A stretch of DNA of 64,000 nt, from the NCBI GenBank assembly GCA_027487685.1, contig JAIYDC010000081.1, positions 20,334-84,333 of the forward strand, in the 5' to 3' direction. Made by a program: the position numbers and the translations under genes. The stretch comes from Pseudomonadota bacterium (GTDB lineage: Bacteria; Bdellovibrionota; Bacteriovoracia; Bacteriovoracales; Bacteriovoracaceae). Of the stretch, positions 41,717-50,909 are shown in pieces. The stretch's first letter is position 1, and the number at the start of each line of letters is the position of its first letter. The notes below the pieces were generated by a model. It did not search any database and was not told the DNA's origin. It saw nothing but the letters and a program-made list of their open reading frames with translations.

Positions 41717-42414
41717 GCGTGACCCGCGTAAACGAGGCGTCCGTTTTCGAGGTGGGCGATTTTACCAGGGAACTGTTTAATCAGTTCCTTGTTATGGGTG
41801 GCCCACACAAGAGTCAGACCCTTCTTATGGTTAAAATGGTTTAGGACTTCAAACAAGCGGTAGGAGTTTTCTTTGTCTAGGGAGCTAGTGGGTTCATCCG
41901 CCAGGAGTGCCGTCGGCCGGCACAGGAGTGCTCGGATCATGGCAATCTTCTGGCGAAGACCCCCGTTACAGTCTTCGATTTTCTGGCCCAACTGATCTTT
42001 CACCTGAAGCAGTCGAGCAAGGTCTTCCATCTCCCGATAAAATTCGTTCCGATCATTGTAGATGGCCGAATCGTAAGCAAGCCAGAGGTTATCCTCACAG
42101 GTTTTCTTCTGCAGAAGTCGTAGGTCCTGAAAGACGGTAGAGACGAAGTGCTTTGAATTTCGATCGTGGGGAAGGATCGCCTTGCCTGAGGTTGGTTGCA
42201 GATGACCACCGAGGACGCTTAAAAGTGAGGTCTTTCCGGCACCGGACGGGCCGGTGACAAATAGAATCTCTCCCGGATAAATCGTTAATTGCACGGACTT
42301 CAGGGCCTTGACGGCACCATATTCTACGGAAAGATTATCCAAGTGGAACAAATAATTCTGCTGAGTTGTCCCCTGTCTAGGACGACCTTGTTGGGGAAGA
42401 CGACCGGTTAACAT
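41704..42414 (-). CDS. ftsE: Cell-division ATP-binding protein FtsE
   Basis: 236 residues from the ATG at 42414 (AGAGG at 8-base spacing); 37 upstream codons are open but less likely. Walker A GPSGAGKTSLL, Q-loop VFQDLRLL, Walker B ALLADEPTSSLD and the H-loop WATHNK are present. The ABC signature is unusual: CNGGLRQKIAMIRALL in place of LSGGQQQR. It should drive FtsX with ATP during septal hydrolase control. Confidence 0.88.
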   Translation of the reverse strand: MLTGRLPQQGRPRQGTTQQNYLFHLDNLSVEYGAVKALKSVQLTIYPGEILFVTGPSGAGKTSLLSVLGGHLQPTSGKAILPHDRNSKHFVSTVFQDLRLLQKKTCEDNLWLAYDSAIYNDRNEFYREMEDLARLLQVKDQLGQKIEDCNGGLRQKIAMIRALLCRPTALLADEPTSSLDKENSYRLFEVLNHFNHKKGLTLVWATHNKELIKQFPGKIAHLENGRLVYAGHACFI

Positions 42415-42556
42415 CCGTGAAACCTCTGCCTGAGTTGTTCGGGGTTCCTTCTTGGCACCCCGCTGACCATTATGCAAACATTGTACCGAGCTTAGCCTGG
42501 GAAAGTAAAGAATCTGCCCCCGCAAAATACTCTACCTATCTACTCTGGATCAACTC

Positions 42557-43978
42557 CTAATCAATGATCCCTTCGGCCTTGAGAAGCTCGTAAGCCGAGT
42601 CGGAACAGTAGACGTTGGGGACGAAGTTAAACTTCTGCTGAAGATCCGAGATGATCGAGTTTTCAACGTCACCTAGGAGCTTGACGTCCCCGTCCTCCAT
42701 TAAGATCTTGGCCGGATCCCGCTCGAGAAGAAGATTCTCATTGGTCTTTCCCTTTACAAGCTTACGGCGCGATTTAACGAACACGATATGCTTAGTGGGG
42801 AGATCCTCGACGATCCAGTCCATCGCCGTTCCTTTTTTCTTCAGGATTTCCTTAATCTCACGGATCTTCTCCTCCGCGCGCTTCATAATTTTATCGAGGA
42901 CGTGATCTTCATCTTGGTTCAGTATCCGTTGCTTAAACTCCTCACACTTCACCGTCCGTGGTGCCTTCTCAAACAGAAGACAATGAGCAAGATCCTTCAT
43001 TCGCGGATTGCGATCAAAAGTTCCGTCGGTGTAGCACCGGTGAACCTGCTGCATAAAATACTGATCATTAAAGGTGTAGAAGTTATCCGGCTCGAATTCG
43101 ATCATCTCCATGAGCTTTGAGTAGGTGTAGATCTGACCTTTCTCAAGCATATAGAAACAAAGTTCTTCGGCGATAGCATCGAAGCGAGCACCACGAGCAG
43201 AACGGATGACTTGTGAGTACCAGGCGAAACGCGCCATGAGAAAGTCCTCAACGGCATGAAGGGCGTTGTGGCCAATAGCGAGGACGTCGTGCCCATTCAC
43301 GGAAGCGACCCGGAAGTGATGCAAAAGGTAGTCACGGTCATAGGTGCCGTACTTAATCCCTGAGTAGTGGGCGTCTCGGAGGAGATAGTCCATCCGATCG
43401 CAATCAACCTCTGAATGGAGGATCTGGTTGGCAAGGATGGACGGATCTATCCCCTTCACCAGATTTGAGATCTTCTGCGGGTCAATTTTATATTTTTTTA
43501 GGACGTAGGTTATCCCCCGCGGGTAATCAGTGTTCTTGATGATGTAGGAGCCCAGGTGTTCATGATCGTCCGGGTGGCGCTTGCCGTTTTTATCATTGGT
43601 GGTCTCTCCATAACGGATATAGGCCATCTCCGTGGTATGAGAAAACATAAATGTGCCTAAGTCATGGAGGAGGGCCGCAAGCCTTATGCTCTGATGAAAG
43701 GCCTTCTCGACAGAACTGATCTCATCGTTAAAGAGATCAACTTCAGGGACTGCCTTACCAAGCCGCTGGAGAATTTTGTGAGCATTGAACATGACACCGA
43801 TGGAGTGACCGAATCGAGAGTGCTCAGCACCGGGGAAAGTATAAAAAGTGAAGCCGAGCTGCTTGATCCAACGAAGCCGTTGGTAGAACGGTGTATGGAT
43901 AATTTCCCACTCAAGGCTTGTCAGGTGAATAAATCCGTAGAGGGGATCGAAAACGATTTTAGTTTTGGATACGTCCAT
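42557..43978 (-). CDS. HD-domain phosphohydrolase (dGTPase-like)
   Basis: 473 residues. It begins with IVFDPLYGFIHLT and EWEIIHTPFYQRLRWIKQLG, the family start of deoxynucleotide triphosphohydrolase-like HD proteins. The metal site is RFGHSIGVM (His58), LAALLHDLGTF (His105, Asp106) and CDRMDYLLRDAHYSG. These proteins hydrolyse dNTPs or act as regulators. It is separated from the 73-residue gene by 57 bases with a hairpin. The gene is monocistronic as far as visible. Confidence 0.87.
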   Translation of the reverse strand: MDVSKTKIVFDPLYGFIHLTSLEWEIIHTPFYQRLRWIKQLGFTFYTFPGAEHSRFGHSIGVMFNAHKILQRLGKAVPEVDLFNDEISSVEKAFHQSIRLAALLHDLGTFMFSHTTEMAYIRYGETTNDKNGKRHPDDHEHLGSYIIKNTDYPRGITYVLKKYKIDPQKISNLVKGIDPSILANQILHSEVDCDRMDYLLRDAHYSGIKYGTYDRDYLLHHFRVASVNGHDVLAIGHNALHAVEDFLMARFAWYSQVIRSARGARFDAIAEELCFYMLEKGQIYTYSKLMEMIEFEPDNFYTFNDQYFMQQVHRCYTDGTFDRNPRMKDLAHCLLFEKAPRTVKCEEFKQRILNQDEDHVLDKIMKRAEEKIREIKEILKKKGTAMDWIVEDLPTKHIVFVKSRRKLVKGKTNENLLLERDPAKILMEDGDVKLLGDVENSIISDLQQKFNFVPNVYCSDSAYELLKAEGIID

Positions 43979-44002
43979 GTGTGATTCCAGGCAAGAAATC
44001 GA

Positions 44003-44024
44003 GGAGCTCCTTCAATGGAGCTCC
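44003..44024 (-). promoter_or_regulatory. Inverted repeat between the small gene and the HD gene
   Basis: GGAGCTCC, loop TTCAAT, GGAGCTCC forms an 8-bp hairpin in the 57-base gap. The downstream minus strand has no clear T-run, so it may be a weak terminator or a leader element. Confidence 0.35.
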
Positions 44025-44035
44025 CGGAGTGCGGG

Positions 44036-44257
44036 TTACTGAAGAGTCTTAGAACGCTTGCCTTTTCTGACCTTGGCAACTTTCGAGATCGCGTATTCCA
44101 TCAACATGAGAGCTTCGCGACGAAGGCCATTATCATGGATGTAGCGGTAGAAGTTTTCAATGTCTCCGTTCGAGCGGAAGTTCTTGATGGTCATCACCTC
44201 GGGAACTGCCGGGGCCACTTTCTCGTCGGTAGCTGGGGTGATCGTCGTCTTAGACAT
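44036..44257 (-). CDS. Small hypothetical protein
   Basis: 73 residues, basic at the C-terminus (SKVAKVRKGKRSKTLQ). A helical core reads NFRSNGDIENFYRYIHDNGLRREALMLMEYA (given here only to residues as two helices). No known family. AGGAGCATTT precedes the ATG, and codon use matches the neighbours. It lies between the regulator gene and the HD gene. Confidence 0.65.
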   Translation of the reverse strand: MSKTTITPATDEKVAPAVPEVMTIKNFRSNGDIENFYRYIHDNGLRREALMLMEYAISKVAKVRKGKRSKTLQ

Positions 44258-44308
44258 AAATGCTCCTGTTCATTGTAGTTTACTTTTTATTGCCTAACTC
44301 TTCAAATC

Positions 44309-45799
44309 TTATTGTGCTTCACGGGCCTCGATCATGCCGTAGCTATGAAGCTTGTTATAGAGAGTCTTAACTGTAATTCCAAGAGCTTTGGCCGCACGAG
44401 TCTTGTTCCCACCTAGATGCTGAAGAGTGTCAACGATATGCTTCTTCTCCAGATCAAAGAGAGTAAACTCCTGATAAATCGCTTTCTCTTCTACTTTTAC
44501 AACCTTCACTTCCTGAGCAAACTCCGGCAGATGCGAAGCTTCAATGTATTGCCCGTCAGTCAGGATATAGGTGCGTTCCATAACGTTTTTTAACTCGTGA
44601 GCATTCCCGGGCCAGAAGTAGGTCGTAAGCTTTTCGATCGCGGCCGAGGTGAGGACTTTCTTCTCAACTTTGCCGTGGTTAAGGAAATACTCGGCCATAA
44701 CTTTGACGTCTTCCTGACGGTCTCGAAGGGCTGGGATCTTCATTCCGACAGTGTTGAGTCGGTAAAAGAGGTCTTCTTTAAAAGCGCCCGTCTCGACCAG
44801 ATTCTTCAAGCAGACCTTAGACGTAGCAATGAGGCGGACATTGAGTGCTACTTTCTGATCTGTATCCACTGTCATCATTTCGCCAGCGACTAGAGCGCGG
44901 AGGAGCTTGGTTTGAAGGTTGAGTGAACATGAACCGATATCATCAATAATCAGAGTTCCGCCGTTGGCCTGGACCATAAGGCCCTTGGAGGAGAAGATCT
45001 CTCGATCAAGCTGGGCCTCGCTGAAGGCCCCACAAGATGCGACGACTACCGCGCCCTTGCGCCCGGACCAGTTATGAATCTTTCGTGCCAGGATCTTTTT
45101 CCCGACGCCATGCTGGCCTTCGATGAGAACCGGGAAGTCCTGGGAAGCAATTTTTTTTGCCGTTTGGACCACCTCAAGGAAACTCTTCGAGAGACCCATC
45201 ATTTGCGAGTTATCTTCAAAGGACTTGGTCACCTGGATCTCAACTCGGTTTGAGAGTTCCTTTTCCCGTGCCTCGATCTTCTGAAGAAGTTCACGGTTAA
45301 GGTTCTTCGCCATAAGGAAGAGGTGCATATTACGGATCGGCGATTGGAGTTGTTTCAGGATGTCATTCAATGTCGCCAGATCTGCTTCGCCGAAGTTACG
45401 GTCTTTTTTTAGGGACTGAACATTCAGAGTACCGATGACAGAACCCTCTACAATGATTGGGAGACAGAGCTCCGCCTCGACCGCCTCATCACGGTAACCG
45501 TTGACGGCGATAGGGTCGCGTTTAACTGAGTTAGAATAGTAGGCACGCTTCATCCGGGCCACGTAACCCGCAACACCCTGGCCTTTGTTGAAAAGGCGAG
45601 CGGCCGAAAGAGCGAAGCCATTTTCGGCGATCAAACGAGTTGAGCCGTCGGAGAGGACTTCGAAGCCAAGAACTTTATATTCGCTCATGACTTCCTGGAC
45701 GTAGCTTGAGAGCTTGGAAAAAAAGACAACTTCATCGAGGTTCGAGAGAAGAACTGTTGAAAGAGTAGCAAGTTCGTTCTGATGAGCAGCTGTTTTCAT
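44309..45799 (-). CDS. Sigma54-regulator-like protein lacking the GAFTGA loop
   Basis: 496 residues. N-terminal GAF domain (about 1-160), then an AAA+ domain with Walker A IEGQHGVGKKILARKIH, Walker B NGGTLIIDDIGSCS, and DLFYRLNTVGMKIPALRDRQED near the arginine fingers, then a Fis-type helix-turn-helix (GGNKTRAAKALGITVKTLYNKL). The GAFTGA loop that contacts sigma54 is absent: after REIFSSKG the sequence goes directly to LMVQANGG. It cannot act by the normal sigma54 mechanism, so it may repress or act with sigma70. It follows tolB after a 141-base gap. Confidence 0.85.
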   Translation of the reverse strand: MKTAAHQNELATLSTVLLSNLDEVVFFSKLSSYVQEVMSEYKVLGFEVLSDGSTRLIAENGFALSAARLFNKGQGVAGYVARMKRAYYSNSVKRDPIAVNGYRDEAVEAELCLPIIVEGSVIGTLNVQSLKKDRNFGEADLATLNDILKQLQSPIRNMHLFLMAKNLNRELLQKIEAREKELSNRVEIQVTKSFEDNSQMMGLSKSFLEVVQTAKKIASQDFPVLIEGQHGVGKKILARKIHNWSGRKGAVVVASCGAFSEAQLDREIFSSKGLMVQANGGTLIIDDIGSCSLNLQTKLLRALVAGEMMTVDTDQKVALNVRLIATSKVCLKNLVETGAFKEDLFYRLNTVGMKIPALRDRQEDVKVMAEYFLNHGKVEKKVLTSAAIEKLTTYFWPGNAHELKNVMERTYILTDGQYIEASHLPEFAQEVKVVKVEEKAIYQEFTLFDLEKKHIVDTLQHLGGNKTRAAKALGITVKTLYNKLHSYGMIEAREAQ

Positions 45800-45810
45800 G
45801 GTGGTCCCCT

Positions 45811-45847
45811 TTACACTTAAATCTTTAATGTGTTAAAAAATTACACA
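45811..45847 (-). promoter_or_regulatory. Possible operator upstream of the regulator gene
   Basis: A near-palindrome TGTGTTAAAAAATTACACA (45829-45847) and a second TTACAC/GTGTTA arrangement (45811-45834) lie 12-48 bases before the start codon. The position suits autoregulation by the Fis-type HTH; this is inference. Confidence 0.4.
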
Positions 45848-45940
45848 GTGCGTTATGGGGATATATTACAGGCCGGCTGAAAAATTTACAAGACCATTTT
45901 GCTGCGGTGTTTAAATTTTCTTCAGAAAACTTAGCTATTT

Positions 45941-47293
45941 CTAGAGGTTAGTCCATTGAGGAGAGAAGCATTGACCAAAATTCTGGGTCAATTGGCCCAG
46001 AATCTCACCCTCCCTGTTCATAATGTAGACATCCTGTACGGCCTTACGGCGACTTACCATCCGCTTTGACGAAAAAATGATAAATTCACCGTCAGGGGAA
46101 TAAGCAGGCTCCTCGTTGGAACCAGAACCCTTTGTCAGACGGACCAGGTTGTTTCCGTCAGCGCCGATGCGGTAGAGGTCAAAGCCATTGTCGACCCATG
46201 AGGTGAAAACAATTTCTTTTCCGTCAGGAGAAAAACGAGGAGTCGCATTAAACTGGCCCACGAAAGAGATACGCTTCACATCCTTCTCCGTTTCAGTTGG
46301 GTTCAAGGTGTAGATGTGTGCCCGGCCTGAGCGGTTGGTGAGAAAGGTCATGAGTGATCCATCGCGGGTAATAGACGGATCCACATCGTCTCCATAATGA
46401 GAGGTAATCTTGCGCATGCGACCAGAAGAAACATTGAGTTCATAAACGTCTGCATTCCCACTAAAGGAAAGTGTCAGGTAGATCGTATCTGCATTGGTGC
46501 CGAAGATAGCACCGGAGTTAATCCCAGGACGGTCGGAAACCGTTGTTAAATTCTTCGTTTTAAGGTCCAGGAGCTTAAGATCGATATTCTTAATGAGCCG
46601 AACCTTTGTTCGCGAAACTTCCTTCTTCGTGGCGATAAGCGAGAACATAATCTTGGAATTGTCCGGCGAAATCGATGGGGAAAGAACAACAGAGTTGAAG
46701 TTTGTGAGCTTGTCCACTCGGCGACCATCAAAGTCCATAAGATAAAGTTCCTTCTCTATGTCCTTACCGCTAGTGCGGTCAGAGATGAAGAGGATCTTTG
46801 AATTGAAGATTGAGGGCCTGCCTGTCACTGATCGATAAAGTGCATCGGCAATGCTATGTGCGGTCGGTCTGAGTCCCTCTGCGGAAACCCTGATTTTCCC
46901 GGAGTAGAGTTCCTTTTTTGTGAGAACCGACCAGACCTTGAAGCTCGCATCCACACTAGAACCTGGGGCCGGATCCATACGCCCAGCAACGAAATAGCTC
47001 ACTCCATTCGCAAGCCACTTCTCGAGGTCCGGCGTTGAAAAAGAATTCTTGCCCTTCTCGAGATAGTCGACGGCGTTAAATTTATGTTTATAGAAAATAA
47101 AGTCGTTACGAAGTACTTCAAGAAGTTCTGCAGAAACACGCTTCTGCTCCCCTGAGAGATTTCCCAGCTCCGGATCGTCGATAACGAGCTTATCTTTATC
47201 CTGTTCTGCCTGACCAACAGCAACGACAGCATCCTGGGCGATTGCCAACTGGGCCACAAGACACAAGAAGAGGAAAAAAAATCCGTTTTTCAT
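45941..47293 (-). CDS. tolB: Tol-Pal system protein TolB
   Basis: 450 residues. Signal peptide MKNGFFFLFLCLVAQLAIAQ, an N-terminal domain, then a six-bladed beta-propeller with repeats such as PSISPDNSKIMFS, PSITRDGSLMTFLTN, PRFSPDGKEIVFTS and PAYSPDGEFIIFSS. TolB is periplasmic and links Pal with the Tol motor during outer-membrane constriction. It is the last gene of the tolQ-tolR-tolA-like-tolB run. A pal gene is not in the window. Confidence 0.92.
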   Translation of the reverse strand: MKNGFFFLFLCLVAQLAIAQDAVVAVGQAEQDKDKLVIDDPELGNLSGEQKRVSAELLEVLRNDFIFYKHKFNAVDYLEKGKNSFSTPDLEKWLANGVSYFVAGRMDPAPGSSVDASFKVWSVLTKKELYSGKIRVSAEGLRPTAHSIADALYRSVTGRPSIFNSKILFISDRTSGKDIEKELYLMDFDGRRVDKLTNFNSVVLSPSISPDNSKIMFSLIATKKEVSRTKVRLIKNIDLKLLDLKTKNLTTVSDRPGINSGAIFGTNADTIYLTLSFSGNADVYELNVSSGRMRKITSHYGDDVDPSITRDGSLMTFLTNRSGRAHIYTLNPTETEKDVKRISFVGQFNATPRFSPDGKEIVFTSWVDNGFDLYRIGADGNNLVRLTKGSGSNEEPAYSPDGEFIIFSSKRMVSRRKAVQDVYIMNREGEILGQLTQNFGQCFSPQWTNL

Positions 47294-47302
47294 ACATGGT
47301 CC

Positions 47303-48088
47303 TTAGATCGGAAAGCCGAGGATAATCCCCGAACTAGTAAGCCGTGCACCAATTTCGGCAGACGGCGTAGGAAAGGTCGCTTCACGGATGGCCCTTTCGG
47401 CCCGGGTGTCGAACTCTGAAACCCCTGACGACTCCTGGACCTCTAGCTTAAGGAGCTTTCCTTCAGGCGAGAGGTAAATTTTTATCCTGCAACGAAGGTC
47501 TTGTTTAAGAAGAAAGTCAGGCAGCTTCCAGAAGGGTCTGATGACTCCTGGGATGTTCTGAACATAGGCCGAAAAGGCAGACGCCTGCTCTTCGCTGTAG
47601 TCTCCGACGAGTGCTGAGCCCTGGGAGAGGCGGTTGCCCTCGATAATGAGGGATTCAAAGTTCTTTCCAGTGACCCCGGTACGCTCGCCTTTAGGAGCAA
47701 CCTTCGGTGCCACCTTTTTACTCGAGTAGTCTGAGAGGAGGTTGAGAAAAGATTCCTTTTTCTTACCCTCTTCTTGAATCACAAGGTCATCTTTTTTAAT
47801 CACCTCGGCCGCCTCGATCTTGGTCTCTTCAGGCTTACCTTTTATCGGTTCAGGAACCGCTTCGATGACCGGACGTGCCTCCATCTGTTTAAGTTCTTGG
47901 ACAGTAAATTTTGGCATGCCGACAACATCGACGCGGACCGCAGAACGGATGATCTCAACATCGCCGGATTGAAAGATCTTAGTAAGTACTTCGCCGCCAA
48001 CAAACGCGAGAAGAAAAAGGAGTCCATGGAGTCCGAAAGAGACCAAGAAGTTCCTGTTAAAATCCCGGTCATACACGCGAGTCGTCAC
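47303..48088 (-). CDS. TolA/TonB-like energy-transducing protein
   Basis: 261 residues. A short N-terminus, one membrane helix (FLVSFGLHGLLFLLAFVGG), a Lys/Glu/Pro-rich periplasmic middle, and a TonB-type C-terminal domain (RPFWKLPDFLLKQDLRCRIK, GKLLKLEVQESSGVSEFD). In this context, between tolR and tolB, it should serve as TolA. The start is GTG at 48088 right after the tolR stop. It could also act as a TonB. Confidence 0.83.
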   Translation of the reverse strand: MTTRVYDRDFNRNFLVSFGLHGLLFLLAFVGGEVLTKIFQSGDVEIIRSAVRVDVVGMPKFTVQELKQMEARPVIEAVPEPIKGKPEETKIEAAEVIKKDDLVIQEEGKKKESFLNLLSDYSSKKVAPKVAPKGERTGVTGKNFESLIIEGNRLSQGSALVGDYSEEQASAFSAYVQNIPGVIRPFWKLPDFLLKQDLRCRIKIYLSPEGKLLKLEVQESSGVSEFDTRAERAIREATFPTPSAEIGARLTSSGIILGFPI

Positions 48089-48508
48089 CTAATTTCCTTT
48101 CTCCACTTCGGTGACAAGGGCGATGTTACTCACCCCGGCCTTTTTCAGTGAGGCGATGAGCTTTGCGACCTTTTCGTAGCGAAGACTATAATCGGCACGG
48201 AGGTAGAGAACGTCGGTATTGCTGGCCTTGAACTTACCAAGGATCGTCGGAATAAGTTCCTTTGGCGCCACGGCTTCTTTTCCCAGGAAAAACTGCTCAG
48301 CCTCTGTAATCGAAAGGATCACGAGTTCCGGCCTTAAGCCTAAAGTATTCACTTTCTGAGTCTTCGGCAGCTTGAGGTTAATGCCGCTAAAAAGCATAGG
48401 GGCCGTCACCATAAAAATCACCAGAAGAACCAGCATCACGTCGACCAGCGGAGTCACGTTAATATCAGCGACTGGCCCCTTCTTCCCGGAGCCGAGCTGC
48501 ATGCCCAT
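48089..48508 (-). CDS. tolR: TolR/ExbD-family protein
   Basis: 139 residues. One N-terminal helix with the proton-binding aspartate in VTPLVDVMLVLLVIFMVTAP, then a periplasmic domain ending LYLRADYSLRYEKVAKLIASLKKAGV. TolR works with TolQ as a proton-driven motor. It starts 2 bases after tolQ. Confidence 0.93.
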   Translation of the reverse strand: MGMQLGSGKKGPVADINVTPLVDVMLVLLVIFMVTAPMLFSGINLKLPKTQKVNTLGLRPELVILSITEAEQFFLGKEAVAPKELIPTILGKFKASNTDVLYLRADYSLRYEKVAKLIASLKKAGVSNIALVTEVEKGN

Positions 48509-48510
48509 GA

Positions 48511-49203
48511 CTACTGTTCCTTCTTGACGAGGACAGTGCGCTCGACGAGATTGAGGAACTCCTGAGAAAAGGACTCCATCTGCGAATTGATCCGAGAGAT
48601 CTGATTATTAAAGAGGTTATAAAAGACCACTGCTGGAATGGCCGCAGCAAGGCCCACGGCGGTGGCCACGAGGGCCTCGGCGATACCAGGAGCGACCGCT
48701 TCAATGCTCCCTCCGCCCTGAGAGAGGCCGGAAAAGGCGTCGATGATTCCCCAGACCGTACCGAAGAGACCCACGAAAGGAGTGATGGAGCCGATAGTCG
48801 CGAGGAGTGAAACTCGCAGGTCCATCCGTTCGTTGGCGGTATTGTACGCGGACTTAAGGGCCCGTTCGAGAGAATGCAGACCATAAGTAGAGAAATGACC
48901 GGCAAGGTTGCCACGCCCTACGGCGCCGAGAGTTTTGTTGAGTTCTTCGAAGCCTTTCTTAAACATGAGCCCCATGGTGGATTCAGTGTTCTCGGTGGCT
49001 TCTTTATTGATATCGGTGATGGAGTTACTTTTCCGAAAGAAGTCATTGAACTTCTCGTTGGCCTCGTTGACAACTTTGAGCTCTTTATATTTATGCCAGA
49101 TGATAGTCCACGAGAGGACCGAGGACAGAACCAGCAGCAGAAGAACAAACTTAACGACGAGTCCTGATTCCCAAAGAATTTGCCAGATATTTAAACCATG
49201 CAT
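48511..49203 (-). CDS. tolQ: TolQ/ExbB-family motor protein
   Basis: 230 residues from the ATG at 49203 (GAGG at 7-base spacing). Three helices: VVKFVLLLLVLSSVLSWTII, then GSITPFVGLFGTVWGIIDAF and ALVATAVGLAAAIPAVVFYN, the conserved TolQ/ExbB/MotA channel pair. TolQ with TolR powers the Tol-Pal system in the inner membrane. The gene starts 8 bases after the unknown membrane protein, suggesting one operon. Confidence 0.93.
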   Translation of the reverse strand: MHGLNIWQILWESGLVVKFVLLLLVLSSVLSWTIIWHKYKELKVVNEANEKFNDFFRKSNSITDINKEATENTESTMGLMFKKGFEELNKTLGAVGRGNLAGHFSTYGLHSLERALKSAYNTANERMDLRVSLLATIGSITPFVGLFGTVWGIIDAFSGLSQGGGSIEAVAPGIAEALVATAVGLAAAIPAVVFYNLFNNQISRINSQMESFSQEFLNLVERTVLVKKEQ

Positions 49204-49211
49204 TCTAAACC

Positions 49212-50039
49212 TCAACGCACGAATTTACGTGCTCCAAAAATAAGCTGATCGCGGTATTTGTAATAAAAAAAAGATACCACCCAAATTGCAGTGAGAAAAG
49301 GCAAAGCAAGGCGAGAGCGCATCACAAAGGGCGAAAAGTCATCACCCCAAACCGGATCAAGACCAAATAAGGCCCCCATCGGGGCAACAAAAAGGAAAAG
49401 GAAACAGACGACGTTGCTCCAGTTCCGGAAGCCCCGACCGGAAAGAAAGAGAAGAGTGGAAAAGCAAAAGACAGTGTACGGCACAAGGTTGTAATAATCA
49501 GGCACCGAGAGCCGGAAAGCGCCCACAAAGAGGACGGTATACCCTAGGGAAAGCTCTATCCACGAGGGACGATCCTGGGAAACTAGATAATCCTCAAGGT
49601 AGGCGATAACCACAAACTCAATCCCGAAGAAAATGAAGAGACCCAAAAAAGCCGTCAAGTGATAATACCAATACCCCAGATTCTGGCCGACGTAGGAGGT
49701 TCCAGCGAGCGAGAGGTAGCTAACGAGTGAGAATACGGAGACCACGAGGGCCTTCGGCTCAGGCCAGCGAATCAGTTCGCGGATCAACACACGGAAAGAC
49801 TTCATCTGGTAAAGGCGCATCCTGAACCAACGATTCAGAAGAAAAAGGGAGAGCACCTTGGCGCCAACCAGGATTTCCCAATGGTTGTTGTGGAGCCAAG
49901 CCTCGACGATACTAATCTCATGATCGAGAAGGAAGTGAAAAAATGCACCAATGGAGCTCAGGATAATGACGAGGATGACGGCCATGAGCTGGTAGGCTGC
50001 GTAGTAGCGGAGGTTCTGCAGAAGTGGGGTCCGGTCCAT
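49212..50039 (-). CDS. Hypothetical multi-pass membrane protein
   Basis: 275 residues from the ATG at 50039 with about eight membrane segments (YQLMAVILVIILSSIGAFF, FLGLFIFFGIEFVVIAYL, VPYTVFCFSTLLFLSG). I do not recognise the family. Its ATG overlaps the previous stop (TGATG), and tolQ follows after 8 bases. The position in the Tol operon suggests a role in the envelope, but this is inferred from location only. Confidence 0.72.
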   Translation of the reverse strand: MDRTPLLQNLRYYAAYQLMAVILVIILSSIGAFFHFLLDHEISIVEAWLHNNHWEILVGAKVLSLFLLNRWFRMRLYQMKSFRVLIRELIRWPEPKALVVSVFSLVSYLSLAGTSYVGQNLGYWYYHLTAFLGLFIFFGIEFVVIAYLEDYLVSQDRPSWIELSLGYTVLFVGAFRLSVPDYYNLVPYTVFCFSTLLFLSGRGFRNWSNVVCFLFLFVAPMGALFGLDPVWGDDFSPFVMRSRLALPFLTAIWVVSFFYYKYRDQLIFGARKFVR

Positions 50040-50908
50040 CAGTGGACTTTCTCTTCCGGACTGAGCCACTTGAGCTGCATCTCCGGTGACGGGTAGAGCT
50101 TAACGTAGTCTTTATACTGGGTGTTCGATTTGACGAACTTATCGATCTTGCCGATGAGCCGGTAATAAGCGTTCCAGAGTTCAGGGTTCGATTTTAGGAA
50201 TGCGTCCATTTTCTTCGTCACCTCGAACTGCTGCTGGAAGTTATAACCCCGCTCATTCACTTGCCGAGAGTAATTACGTAGTAGTTCCTCCACTAGCCCC
50301 ACGTCGGGTTTCCCACCCTGAAAATTCGTCCCGGCGAGTTTTGCAAGTTTTTCGGTGGATACGGCCTTCTTAAAGTACCCCTGCTCAAGTCGGACATAGT
50401 CCTCGAGCAGGATGAGCGAGATCTCGAGTTTAGAAAGATCAAGGGAGCGAATGAAAGGAACGGAAAGAAGAAGGATCACCTCACCGTCGCCGGGTAACGC
50501 GGTTCGAACTAGCGAAGGAGTATTGACCAAGAGGATCTTATAGCGCTTCTGGTAAAAGCCGAGGCTCTCCATGGTGGCGCCAAAGTTTCTTTCAAGGCCA
50601 TAATCTGGTTTCTCAAAATCCCAGCTCAAAAGTTGGGCGTTTTTCACCAGCCAGTATTCGGAAACAAAACCAAAGAGCTCGGATTCGGTGGGATAGAGGT
50701 AGCGTTGCGCTTCGACCTTAACCTGCACACGCTTCAGGATCTTAACCTCAGTTTCCTTCTTCTTCGCAGCTTCGTCCAAACCATCCTGCTGAAGGACCTT
50801 CTTGATGCTCGAGAAGTCCACGACCTCAAGCTCTTTCTCTTCCTGAAGCTTCTCAGTCTGGGCTTGGGCACCGGAGAAATAGATCATGGTGATTAGAAGC
50901 CATTTCAT
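50039..50908 (-). CDS. Hypothetical secreted protein
   Basis: 289 residues from the ATG at 50908. The signal peptide is MKWLLITMIYFSGAQAQ. The rest is soluble and helical (ELEVVDFSSIKKVLQQDGL at the start, several amphipathic helices later). I recognise no domain. It is one base after the SH3 gene stop and overlaps the next gene by one base, so it is part of the same operon. It has no close relation visible to Tol proteins. Confidence 0.72.
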   Translation of the reverse strand: MKWLLITMIYFSGAQAQTEKLQEEKELEVVDFSSIKKVLQQDGLDEAAKKKETEVKILKRVQVKVEAQRYLYPTESELFGFVSEYWLVKNAQLLSWDFEKPDYGLERNFGATMESLGFYQKRYKILLVNTPSLVRTALPGDGEVILLLSVPFIRSLDLSKLEISLILLEDYVRLEQGYFKKAVSTEKLAKLAGTNFQGGKPDVGLVEELLRNYSRQVNERGYNFQQQFEVTKKMDAFLKSNPELWNAYYRLIGKIDKFVKSNTQYKDYVKLYPSPEMQLKWLSPEEKVH

Positions 50909-50909
50909 G

